Assembly: GCF_000024365.1 (NCBI RefSeq)
Contig: NC_013235.1
Span: forward strand, 4,774,001-4,838,000
From: Nakamurella multipartita DSM 44233
GTDB lineage: Bacteria > Actinomycetota > Actinomycetes > Mycobacteriales > Nakamurellaceae
Direction: 5' to 3'
Length of the DNA: 64,000 nt
Below are positions 32,031 through 39,525 of this stretch, in pieces. How positions within the stretch are numbered: position 1 is the first letter of the stretch; every line of letters begins with the position of its first letter. The notes under the pieces were generated by a model. That model made no database searches, was not told the origin of the DNA, and worked only from the letters and a program-made list of their open reading frames with translations. The position numbers were made by a program, and so were the translations under genes.

Positions 32031-32906
32031 TTAATCGTGACCGCGAGCGGCCAACGCCGTGCGCAGATGCGGCAGCAGCTCGTCGTCCGCGTCCAGCCAG
32101 TCCGGTTCGTCGAGTTCGTCGGCGGTCAACCAGCGCACCTGGTCGTGTTCGGTGGGCTCGATCGGGCGCGTCGGATCGAGCAGGCGCGCCCGCAGGCAGC
32201 GCAGCACCCGGCGCGGCCCGAGCGCGACATCCGGGCCGATCTGCTCGCCGACCTCGACCTCGACGCCCAGTTCCTCCCGCAGCTCGCGGGTCAGGGCGGC
32301 CGCGTCGGATTCGCCCGGATCGACCTTGCCGCCCGGCAGCTCCCACCGGCCGGCCAGCGAGGCCGGGGCGCTGCGGCGGGCGGCGAGTACCCGGCCGCCA
32401 GCGACGATCGCACCGGCCACCACCACCTGGACCTCGTCGGCGGCCAACGCGGCGATGCCCAGCAGGGTCTGCTCGCCGCGCAGCACCCGGCGACGCAGGT
32501 TCGGCCAGGCCAGCAGGAACCGGGCCCGTCGGGATCCGGGCTGCAGGTCCACGTCGACGGTGACCAGGGCGCCGGCCGGGGTGTCGGCCACGAACAGCCG
32601 GATCGTGGCGGCGCCCACTGGCCCGCTCGGACCGGTCAGCCGCAGCAACGGCGGGATCAGCCGGGAGTCGTCCTGCGCCACGGGGTCCAGGTCGACCACG
32701 ACGGTGAACGATCCGGTTCGCGGCCCGGTGATCGCGATGCGGTCGCCGTCGGCGAGCGGCGCGAACGACGCGCCGTCCCGGCCAGTGACCTGGGCGCGGG
32801 CGCCGAGCGCGCGGGCCGTCCGGGTCCAGATGTCGGATCGGGCCAGGATCGCGCAGACCTGTTCCACCGGCGCGTCGATGAGCATCGTGGCGCGCAGCGG
32901 GATCAC
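32031..32906 (-). CDS. SRPBCC-NUDIX fusion protein, downstream of a TPP riboswitch
   Basis: 291 residues from a GTG at 32906. Residues 1-145 form a SRPBCC/polyketide-cyclase-like ligand-binding fold (ATMLIDAPVEQVCAILARSDIW...). Residues 158-291 are a MutT-type NUDIX hydrolase; the box at about 193-215 is complete (GKVDPGESDAAALTREL, then REELG), with all catalytic Glu residues. On its own the NUDIX half would be called an 8-oxo-dGTP or CTP-type hydrolase. The gene lies 205 nt downstream of a TPP riboswitch on the same strand with no other gene between, so it may act on thiamine-related (pyro)phosphates. That is inference from context. Confidence 0.8.
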   Translation of the reverse strand: MIPLRATMLIDAPVEQVCAILARSDIWTRTARALGARAQVTGRDGASFAPLADGDRIAITGPRTGSFTVVVDLDPVAQDDSRLIPPLLRLTGPSGPVGAATIRLFVADTPAGALVTVDVDLQPGSRRARFLLAWPNLRRRVLRGEQTLLGIAALAADEVQVVVAGAIVAGGRVLAARRSAPASLAGRWELPGGKVDPGESDAAALTRELREELGVEVEVGEQIGPDVALGPRRVLRCLRARLLDPTRPIEPTEHDQVRWLTADELDEPDWLDADDELLPHLRTALAARGHD

Positions 32907-33005
32907 GACCGCACAGCCTATGACGGGTGGTCTCCGGCCGGGCCAACCACGGGCCCAACACCGGACGACACGCGGGCGAACGGCGGACGAACGGCGCAGC
33001 ACGCT

Positions 33006-33053
33006 CCGGCCGGGAGCGTCGACCACCCCTAATAGGTCGACGATCCCGGCCGG
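33006..33053 (-). terminator. 19-bp near-perfect hairpin between TPP riboswitch and NUDIX gene
   Basis: CCGGCCGGGAGCGTCGACC at 33006-33024 pairs with 33035-33053 with a single mismatch; the loop is 10 nt. It could be the riboswitch expression platform (a transcription-stopping stem) or a terminator isolating the next gene. No U-run. Confidence 0.55.
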
Positions 33054-33111
33054 ATCAATTCCCCGACGCGTGCGACGCGGAAGCCGACCAGCGGCTCGAG
33101 AGGAGAGCGGA

Positions 33112-33205
33112 CAGGACGTCCCTTCGCCGGCATGACCCGGATCAGGTACGACGGTCCGGGACTGGCGCGTCCCGCTCTCAGCCCGGCGCACCGGACTCCC
33201 GTGTC
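33112..33205 (-). ncRNA. TPP (thiamine pyrophosphate) riboswitch
   Basis: Read on the minus strand this shows the THI-box core in order: GGGAGTCCGGTG, GGGCTGAGAGCGGG (CTGAGA complement at 33176-33181), then ACCTGATC (33140-33147), CGGGTCATGCCGGCG and AAGGGA. These are the conserved pyrimidine- and pyrophosphate-sensing segments of RF00059. The next gene on this strand is the SRPBCC-NUDIX gene, 205 nt away. No thiamine biosynthesis or transport gene is in the window. Confidence 0.92.
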
Positions 33206-33262
33206 GATTCCATCGTAGTTGGCCGAGCGGACCGGGCCACCATCGAGCATCGCCGGGGCGGA

Positions 33263-34516
33263 TCAGGCCGAGCGGGTCGACTCCGTGTCCGGCGGGGTGA
33301 CGGGATCGGAGGAGTTCGGCCCGCTCGGCGCCGTCGTCCGGATGGCCAGCACCCCGAGCACGACCAGCGTGATGACGCCGAGCAACGGGTAGACCACGCC
33401 CAGGGCGGACTGCCAGCCCGGGCGCGACGCGGGCTGGTCGATGTACTGCAGGGCGATCAGCAGGCTGACCACATAACTGCAGGTGGCGATGAACCAGACG
33501 ATGGCCAGGCCGCGGACCGCCGGCACCCGCTGCCGGGGGCCGAACAGGCACCACAGCAGCAGTGGCAACACCCAGACCCAGTGGTGCGACCAGGAGATGG
33601 GCGAGATCAGCAGCCCGGTGATCTGTACGGCCAGCAACCCCGCGGTCCGGTCGCCGACCCGCAGGCACGCCCACGCCGCCCACAGGCCCAGCGCCGCCGC
33701 GAGCACGGCGGTCACCAGCCACAGCGTGGTCAGGTCCTGGCCGGCGAGCCGGGCGATCGCCCCGCGCAGCGACTGGTTGATGGCCGACCACACCGGGCCG
33801 GTCCGGGCCGGGTCGAACATCAGCGCGGTGAAGAACCGGACCGTCTCCGAGGGCACCAGCGCCAGCCCGAGCAACACGGTGCCGGCGAAGAAGACGACCG
33901 ACCAGGCGACGGCCGACCACCGGCGCTGCAGCAGGTAGTACAGCCCGGTGATGGCCGGGGTCAGCTTCACCCCGGCGGCCAGCCCAACCGACGCGCCGGC
34001 CAACCATTCCTTGCTGGCCACCGCCCCGGCGAGCAGCAGCGCGCACAGGAACAGGTTGATCTGGCCGTAGTTGAAAGTGGTGCGCACCGGTTCCAGCCAC
34101 AGGCCCAACGCGGTGATGGTGACGACGATCCCGCGGACATGCTCCAGCGGCTGCGGCGCCTTGGGTCCGGCCCGGCCCAGCAGCCGCAGGGTGGCGTAGG
34201 CGATCAGGCCGATCGCGCCGAACGAGGCCGCCTGCCAGAGCACCCGCAGGACGGTCCACGGCAGCCAGGTCATCGGCGTGAAGATGATCGCCGAAAAGGT
34301 GGGGTAGGTGAACGGCAGATGCAGCGGCTCGGAGAAGAAGTCGTAGAGCGTGCCGTCGGTCAGGTGCTGTGCGCCCTCCAGGTAGACCTTCAGGTCGACC
34401 ATGGCGAAGGCGTCACTACCGGCCAGCGTGACCAGCACGTGCAGCACGATGGTGACGGCGAGCAGGGCCCAGGGGGCCCAGGACGAGGCCACGAATCGCC
34501 GCATCGCAGCCAGCAC
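33263..34516 (-). CDS. GT87/DUF2029-type polyprenol-phosphate-dependent mannosyltransferase-like membrane protein
   Basis: 417 residues from a GTG at 34516 (an ATG at 34504 is also possible). About ten to eleven transmembrane helices. The first periplasmic loop carries MVDLKVYLEGAQHLTDGTLYDF, the conserved acidic GT-C motif (Asp of VDLKVY), and PFTYPTFSAIIFTP follows. The SPISWSHHWVWVLPLLL segment is also conserved in the family (PimE/MptC-like alpha-1,2-mannosyltransferases). Such enzymes build PIM/lipomannan outside the membrane, which would fit the LpqW-like gene nearby. Acceptor unknown. Confidence 0.78.
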   Translation of the reverse strand: MLAAMRRFVASSWAPWALLAVTIVLHVLVTLAGSDAFAMVDLKVYLEGAQHLTDGTLYDFFSEPLHLPFTYPTFSAIIFTPMTWLPWTVLRVLWQAASFGAIGLIAYATLRLLGRAGPKAPQPLEHVRGIVVTITALGLWLEPVRTTFNYGQINLFLCALLLAGAVASKEWLAGASVGLAAGVKLTPAITGLYYLLQRRWSAVAWSVVFFAGTVLLGLALVPSETVRFFTALMFDPARTGPVWSAINQSLRGAIARLAGQDLTTLWLVTAVLAAALGLWAAWACLRVGDRTAGLLAVQITGLLISPISWSHHWVWVLPLLLWCLFGPRQRVPAVRGLAIVWFIATCSYVVSLLIALQYIDQPASRPGWQSALGVVYPLLGVITLVVLGVLAIRTTAPSGPNSSDPVTPPDTESTRSA

Positions 34517-34861
34517 GCCTGACCTCCGGACGCGGCCGCGTCGGGGTGCCGGAACCCCGGCGTCCCCACGACACCGGCGGCGGTGGCCGCCCGCTGATCC
34601 TAGGGGCCGCCCCGGCCCGCGCGGATCATCTACGCCGGCACGGCTCAACTCGTCGACTCGCGTCCCTACCGTCACATTCGGTGCTGGTTCATCCGCGCTG
34701 ATCGATCCGCGCTGATCGATCCGCGCGGTCGCCCACAGGTCGGTCCGGTCGACGGAGGCGGACCACAGCTTCCGGACAATTCAGCCCTGGGCGCACGGGC
34801 CGCCACGGCCCGGGGGCCGGGCGTAGCCTCGCGGCCAGGACTGGATCACCCGGAGGTCGTG
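34517..34861. other. 345-bp intergenic region between divergent GT87-like and PASTA-like genes
   Basis: Contains a tandem 14-bp repeat (34691-34725), GC-rich hairpin-prone DNA at 34550-34620 and 34790-34820, and the GGAGG ribosome site of the gene at 34862. Both promoters must lie here, but no clear -35/-10 pair was identified. Confidence 0.4.
34691..34725. repeat. Tandem 14-bp repeat, 2.5 copies
   Basis: The unit ATCCGCGCTGATCG occurs at 34691-34704 and 34705-34718, then seven bases of a third copy. The unit contains the near-palindrome CGCTGATCG. It lies about 140 bp upstream of the PASTA-like gene and could be a regulator array or slipped repeat. Confidence 0.7.
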
Positions 34862-35305
34862 ATGGCTCGAGGACGGCTCAAGGTCGCCGACAACGCTCTG
34901 CCGGACCGGATCGTCATCCCCGACCTGGACGCCGTCATCGTCGCCGGAGCGTTGCACCAGGCCGACCTGATCGGCTTCCGGCTGGTGATCGCCGATCCGC
35001 CGGCCGATCTGCGCACCCTGCAGGCCTCGGCCCGCTGGGTGGTCGCGGCCCAGGAACCCGAGGCGGGAGCCGTCCGGTTCCGCGGGGACACCGTCGTGGT
35101 GACGCTGCGCCGGGACGGCGGCGACGGCGCCGGCGACCGGGAACCCCGCCAGCCACTGCCGCCCCGCCTGTCCGACCGGCCGCCGCTGGGTGAGGAACCA
35201 CCCACCCCGCTGGAACGGGCGCTGCCCCCGCTCGGCCGGACCCGGGACGAACTCGGGCAGGACGCCACCGTGCTCCGCTTCGAGCGGCCCTCCGCCGGCC
35301 ACTGA
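34862..35305 (+). CDS. Small protein with a PASTA-like domain
   Basis: 147 residues. ATG at 34862 with GGAGG 5 nt upstream. Residues about 15-72 follow the PASTA pattern: IPDLDAVIVAGALHQADLIGFRLVIADPP (helix after a VPDL-type strand), VVAAQEPEAG (the 'QxPxxG' turn) and GDTVVVTLR. The rest is Pro/Arg/Glu-rich and probably disordered. There is no kinase domain, transmembrane segment or signal peptide, so this is a cytosolic stand-alone PASTA-like unit. Function unknown. Confidence 0.55.
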   Translation: MARGRLKVADNALPDRIVIPDLDAVIVAGALHQADLIGFRLVIADPPADLRTLQASARWVVAAQEPEAGAVRFRGDTVVVTLRRDGGDGAGDREPRQPLPPRLSDRPPLGEEPPTPLERALPPLGRTRDELGQDATVLRFERPSAGH

Positions 35306-35354
35306 CCCCGCTGCCCGCCGGGCCCGTGGGGCGACCGGCGGGGGCCCGGTGATG

Positions 35355-36596
35355 TCAGCCGCGTCGGCGCGCCACCAGCTGATCGACCAGGGTGGCCGCG
35401 GCCACCACCGTGACCAGTCCGGCGTAACCCAAGGTGGTCGGGGCCAGCCCGACGACGGCGATCAGGATCCCGGCGAGCACCGCCGGGATGCTGAAGGCCA
35501 GGTAACTGACGATGAAGATGGCCGAGATGAGTCCCGCACGCTCGTGATCGCTGGCCAGCTGGCTCACCGACCGGAACGCGCCGAGGAACGCCGGGCCGAA
35601 CCCGGCGCCGGCCACCACCGTCCCGACCACGAACACCGGCCAGGACACCGTCACCACGGACAGCGCGACGGCGCCGGCGCCGGCCACCAGCAGCCCAGTG
35701 CCCAGGCTGGTCATGAACTGCGGGGTCCGGTTTCGGAGCAGGGTGGAGGCCAGCGCCGCCGCTCCGGCGAACGAGCCCAGGACCAGCCCGACGACCGCAT
35801 GGTTGCCCTGATCGAAGACGGTGGCCAGCAGCGACCCGCCCACCGAGAGCATCAGCCCACCCAGCATCCAGGTCGAGACGAGGGTGGGGGTGCTGCGCAG
35901 GAACGCACGGCGGGCGGCGACGGGAACCGACACCCGGGGCCGCAGCGCGGCCCACGCACCCGGCCGGCGACCGACCGTCTCCGGCAGCAACGCGGTGCCG
36001 GCGGCCAGCAACAGGAAGGCGATCACGAAGATCTCGAAGATCAATCTGGTCGGCTGCGGGCCGTACTGCAGCAGCAGACCGGCCAGCAGCGCGCCGACGC
36101 CGAGACCGCCGGTGGCGGCGACGCTGTTGACCAGCGAGCCCAGCCGGGAGCCGTCGGCGGGCTGCAGGTCGAGCAGGTAGGCCCCGAGCACGCCGACCGC
36201 CGCACCGGTGGCCAGTCCCTGGACGATCCGGGCGACGACCAGCGCGCTCACGCCGTCGGCGCCGAGGAAGACGGCCATCGCCGCGGCCTGCACGATCAGG
36301 GCGACGGCCAGGACCGGACGCCGACCGACGTAGTCCGACAGCCGGCCGACGGTGAGCAGGCTCAGCAGCAGGGCGAGAACGTAGACGGCGAAGATCGCGG
36401 TCAGGGTGGCCGAGGAGAATCCGAACGCGGCTTGGTAGACCGGATAGAGCGGGCTCGGCGCGCTGGAGGCGGCCAGCAGAGTGGTGACGGTCGCGGCCAC
36501 CACCCAGAAGCCCGCAGTCCGCGACAGGGTGGGGACCGCGCCGGAAAGGCCGGTGCGCTCCCCCACTCGCTGTGATGTGGCCGGCAATCCTGTCAT
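35355..36596 (-). CDS. Major facilitator superfamily exporter
   Basis: 413 residues, 12 predicted helices in the DHA1 style. The loop 2-3 motif reads GRLSDYVGRRPVL, the canonical MFS motif A. GLATGAAVGVLGAYLLDL resembles motif C of drug exporters. ATG at 36596. It is divergent from an ArsR-type repressor gene, with two matching palindromic operators in the 88-bp gap, so it is most likely the repressor's target. Substrate unknown. Confidence 0.88.
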   Translation of the reverse strand: MTGLPATSQRVGERTGLSGAVPTLSRTAGFWVVAATVTTLLAASSAPSPLYPVYQAAFGFSSATLTAIFAVYVLALLLSLLTVGRLSDYVGRRPVLAVALIVQAAAMAVFLGADGVSALVVARIVQGLATGAAVGVLGAYLLDLQPADGSRLGSLVNSVAATGGLGVGALLAGLLLQYGPQPTRLIFEIFVIAFLLLAAGTALLPETVGRRPGAWAALRPRVSVPVAARRAFLRSTPTLVSTWMLGGLMLSVGGSLLATVFDQGNHAVVGLVLGSFAGAAALASTLLRNRTPQFMTSLGTGLLVAGAGAVALSVVTVSWPVFVVGTVVAGAGFGPAFLGAFRSVSQLASDHERAGLISAIFIVSYLAFSIPAVLAGILIAVVGLAPTTLGYAGLVTVVAAATLVDQLVARRRG

Positions 36597-36617
36597 TGTG
36601 GCTCCGATCCGCTTACT

Positions 36618-36635
36618 GTTCGAGTTGTATCGAAC
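36618..36635. promoter_or_regulatory. Palindromic operator in the MFS/ArsR intergenic gap
   Basis: GTTCGA-N6-TCGAAC, an 18-bp perfect dyad. It lies 22 bp upstream of the MFS start and is matched by a second copy at 36663-36680, so it is the probable binding site of the adjacent ArsR-family regulator. Confidence 0.7.
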
Positions 36636-36662
36636 GGTTGCAACCGCGCCATCCCGATGATT

Positions 36663-36680
36663 GTTCCAAGAAAGTCGAAC
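36663..36680. promoter_or_regulatory. Second copy of the ArsR operator, next to the regulator start
   Basis: GTTCCA-N6-TCGAAC, same spacing as the site 45 bp away with one arm base changed. It ends 4 bp before the regulator ATG, which fits autorepression. Confidence 0.6.
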
Positions 36681-36684
36681 TGTT

Positions 36685-37086
36685 ATGTCCACCGCCGCGC
36701 GGGCCCTGCCCCACCCGGATCTGGTCGACGTCGACCTGCCGCAGGTGCTGTTCGCTCTGAGCGACCCGACCCGGCTGCACCTGGTCCGGGAACTCGACGC
36801 CCAGGGACCGCTGTCGGTCGCCCAGTGCCAGGCGGCCGGAGGCGACGTCCCCAAGTCGACGTTCTCGCACCACCTGCGCACCCTGCGCGAGGCCGGGCTG
36901 ATCTGGAGCATTCCGGACGGCCGGCGGCGGACCATCGAACTGCGCCGGGACGACGTCGACCATCGCTTCCCCGGGCTGCTGGCCGCGGTGCTGGCCACCG
37001 GCCGGGGCGGCGCGACCGCGCCGGATCTTCCCGACTTGACGCCTGCGCCGTCGCGCTCGGCGAGTACGGTGCGAGCGACCAGCTGA
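36685..37086 (+). CDS. ArsR/HTH_20-family transcriptional regulator
   Basis: 133 residues from the ATG at 36685. Winged helix-turn-helix: LFALSDPTRLHLVRELDAQGPLSVAQC, the recognition helix PKSTFSHHLRTLREAGLIWS and the wing IPDGRRRTIELRR. A single Cys in the HTH, no CxC metal box, so it is probably not an arsenic sensor. Divergent from the MFS exporter with paired dyad operators between them, a classic repressor-exporter pair. The tail from about 112 on is Pro/Ala-rich. Confidence 0.88.
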   Translation: MSTAARALPHPDLVDVDLPQVLFALSDPTRLHLVRELDAQGPLSVAQCQAAGGDVPKSTFSHHLRTLREAGLIWSIPDGRRRTIELRRDDVDHRFPGLLAAVLATGRGGATAPDLPDLTPAPSRSASTVRATS

Positions 37087-37272
37087 CAGGCCGACCTACC
37101 TACCCTCCGGACCCTAAGCTCACGGCGAGAAATTGCGTCGCCGGGGCGACCAGACGCTCCCTTCCCTCGACGGCGGGGCCCAGCGCCGGCCCGGTCACCA
37201 GCTCTTGACTCGTCGCCTGCGTCCCGGAATCTCGACGGCGCTGCGGTCATCAGCGGCTCCTACGATGCCCGG

Positions 37273-39027
37273 GTGACCGGATACGAGTACGACTTGGGCC
37301 GCTACCACCGGGAGATCGGCACGGACAGCGCGGAGGCGGCGGCCTGGTTCGACCGCGGATTGATCTGGTCCTATGCCTTCAACCACGAGGAAGCGGTGGT
37401 CTGCTTTGAACGCGCCGCGGCCGCCCACCCGGCCTGCGCCATGGCGCAGTGGGGCATCGCCTACGCCCTCGGGCCGAATTACAACAAGCCGTGGGAGTTT
37501 TTCGACGAGGACGACCTGGACCGCACCCTCGTGCGCACCCACCGAGCGGTGCAGCGGGCCCAGGAGCTGGCCGGGCGGGCCCTCCCGGTGGAGCGCGCCC
37601 TGATCGGCGCCCTGGCTCACCGGTATCCCGATGCCCACCTCGGCCCCGACCCGGCGGCCCCCACCGCGGTGTGGAACGCCGACTACGCCCAGGCGATGTC
37701 TCTGGTCTATCGGGACTTCGCCGACGATCCGGACGTCGCCGCTCTCTACGCCGATGCGCTGATGAACCTGACCCCGTGGCAGCTGTGGGACCTGCGCACC
37801 GGTGAGCCGGCTCCGGGATCCCGCGCCGACGAGGCCCAGCTCGTGCTCGACCGGGCCCTGGCCCGGCCCGACGGGTGGCAGCATCCGGGCCTGCTGCACC
37901 TGCACATTCACCTGGTGGAGATGTCAGCGACGCCCGAGCGCGGGCTGGCGCTGGCCGACCTGCTCCCCGACCTGGTGCCCGACGCCGGGCACCTGCAGCA
38001 CATGCCGTCCCATCTGCAGGTGCTGTGCGGGGACTACCGGGGCGCGATCACCGCGAACAGCCGCGGCATCGCGGCCGACGCGAAGTTCCTGGCCAGATCG
38101 GGCCCGATGAACTTCTACACGCTGTATCGCGCCCACAACCATCACTTCCGCATCTACGCCGCCATGCTGTCGGGCCGGTCCCGGGTCGCCCTGGAGACCG
38201 CCGAACAATTGGAGCAGTGCATTCCAACGGAGCTGCTGCGGGTTCCGTCCCCACCCATGGCCGACTGGCTCGAGGGATTCCTGGCCATGCGGGTGCACGT
38301 GCTGATCCGGTTCGGTCGGTGGCCGGACATCCTGGCCCTCCCACTGCCGGACGACCGGGATCTGTATTGCGTGACGACCGCGATGACGCACTACGCCCGG
38401 GGCGTCGCCCTCGCCGCCACCGGGCACGTCGAGCGGGCCGGAGTCGAGAGAGTCCGCATGCAGGCGGCGGTCGCCCGGGTGCCGCCCGAGCGCATGCTGT
38501 TCAACAACACCTGCCGCGACATCCTGGGCGTAGCCTCCTCCCTGCTGGACGGCGAGATCAACTACCGGGCGGGTCATCTCGATCAAGCGTTCGCCGACCT
38601 GCGCCGGGCGATCGACCTGGAGGATGCCCTGCCCTTCGATGAGCCCTGGGGATGGATGCAGCCGACCCGGCACGCCTACGGCGCGCTGCTGCTCGAGCAG
38701 GGCCACGTGGCCCGGGCCCTGGATGTCTACACCGCCGACCTCGGCATCGACGACACCCTGCCGCGCGCCCTGCAGCACCCCGGCAACGTCTGGAGTTTGC
38801 ACGGCCTGCACGAATGTCTGACCCGGCTCGGCCGGGACGCCGAGGCCCGGCTCGTCGCCCACCAGCTGCGCCTGGCCGCCGCGGTGGCCGACGTGCCGAT
38901 CCAGGCTTCCTGCTTCTGCCGGCTGTCCACGGTGGAGCCGCTCCGCCAGGAGCCCGCGGATCTCGAGTCCCCCGGACGCGACAGCGGCTCGGAGCGGTCC
39001 GACCACGGGTGCTGCAGCCCATCGTGA
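37273..39027 (+). CDS. Large TPR-type protein with His-rich motifs and a Cys-Cys tail
   Basis: 584 residues, GTG start. Helical repeats of the TPR kind run through the protein (FNHEEAVVCFERAAAAHPACAMAQWGIAYALG near 37; EQGHVARALDVYTADLG near 475). Unusual conserved-looking His clusters occur: HPGLLHLHIHLVEM near 205, HLQHMPSHL near 240, HNHHFRIY near 288. The C-terminus carries ASCFCRL and ends GCCSPS. Members of this uncharacterised family share the 'HMPSH' motif. No signal peptide. The His/Cys content suggests metal or cofactor binding, unproven. Confidence 0.6.
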   Translation: MTGYEYDLGRYHREIGTDSAEAAAWFDRGLIWSYAFNHEEAVVCFERAAAAHPACAMAQWGIAYALGPNYNKPWEFFDEDDLDRTLVRTHRAVQRAQELAGRALPVERALIGALAHRYPDAHLGPDPAAPTAVWNADYAQAMSLVYRDFADDPDVAALYADALMNLTPWQLWDLRTGEPAPGSRADEAQLVLDRALARPDGWQHPGLLHLHIHLVEMSATPERGLALADLLPDLVPDAGHLQHMPSHLQVLCGDYRGAITANSRGIAADAKFLARSGPMNFYTLYRAHNHHFRIYAAMLSGRSRVALETAEQLEQCIPTELLRVPSPPMADWLEGFLAMRVHVLIRFGRWPDILALPLPDDRDLYCVTTAMTHYARGVALAATGHVERAGVERVRMQAAVARVPPERMLFNNTCRDILGVASSLLDGEINYRAGHLDQAFADLRRAIDLEDALPFDEPWGWMQPTRHAYGALLLEQGHVARALDVYTADLGIDDTLPRALQHPGNVWSLHGLHECLTRLGRDAEARLVAHQLRLAAAVADVPIQASCFCRLSTVEPLRQEPADLESPGRDSGSERSDHGCCSPS

Positions 39028-39155
39028 TCACTGCGGCACCGACCGCCGTGGCCGATCGCACAACCGCCCTGAGCGTCGCGAGGAGTGCTGCGGCGCAGGC
39101 TGATCGGTGCCACCATGCCGGGACGATGATCAGCTGGCCGTGGAGAGCCGCCGCG

Positions 39156-39185
39156 TTGACACCTCGGCGAGAGGCTGGCTACAGT
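39156..39185 (+). promoter_or_regulatory. Sigma70-like promoter of the SAM-controlled aminotransferase gene
   Basis: TTGACA at 39156-39161, an 18-nt spacer, then TACAGT at 39180-39185. Transcription would start about 39192, at the first bases of the riboswitch. The same layout recurs at 50082 and 54819. Confidence 0.75.
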
Positions 39186-39191
39186 CCCCAT

Positions 39192-39310
39192 CGGTGACCA
39201 GACGCAGCGTCAAGCCCTGACTTGCTGCTCGGCAACCCTCACGTCGCAAGACCGGGTGCCCCAGGTGATCACTCGATCCGGTCCTCCGGATCAGCACGAC
39301 GACCCTCGGG
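39192..39310 (+). ncRNA. SAM-IV-type (SAM-I/IV clan) riboswitch, copy 1
   Basis: Core elements in order: GGTGACCAGACGCAGCGTC, AAGCCCTGACTTGCTGC, CGGCAACCCTC, CCGGGTGCCCCAGGTGATCA, then a GATCCGG hairpin. The GCGTCAAGCC...GCTTGC...CGGCAACC...GGGTGC order matches the SAM-binding core of the clan and aligns with copies 2 and 3. It lacks the GCAAGCGCGGG 3' element of the other two, so it may be a variant subtype. Precedes an aminotransferase gene. Confidence 0.82.
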
Positions 39311-39331
39311 TCGACACCGACGGAGAGCATC

Positions 39332-39424
39332 GTGAACGCAGCGCAGGTGGGCCCGACCTTCCGGGCGACCAAGCGCCGGCACGTTGATCTGGCCCTGGTC
39401 GCCAGTTCCGGCTGTCGTCTCTGA
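39332..39424 (+). CDS. RRHVD-type putative leader peptide 1 (30 aa)
   Basis: GTG start with GGAGAG upstream; the peptide contains RRHVDLALVASSGC and ends two residues later. It matches the actinobacterial 'putative leader peptide' pattern (RRHVDL...S..C) found before sulfur-assimilation genes. The Cys codon near the end suggests that ribosome stalling at low Cys-tRNA controls the gene 101 bp downstream. It lies between riboswitch 1 and the aminotransferase. Confidence 0.78.
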   Translation: MNAAQVGPTFRATKRRHVDLALVASSGCRL

Positions 39425-39525
39425 CGTTCAGCCCCCATCCTCCGCAGCGACGCATCGACCCACCGGATGTCCCGACCCGGCGCCGGTCGGCTCCTGTCGC
39501 ACCCCTGTCGACCTGAAGGTGCCCC

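Noticed and set aside
33029..33250. A 73-codon minus-strand ORF over the TPP riboswitch
   Set aside because: The conserved bases follow the riboswitch pattern, not codons; the peptide has no similarity to anything known to me.
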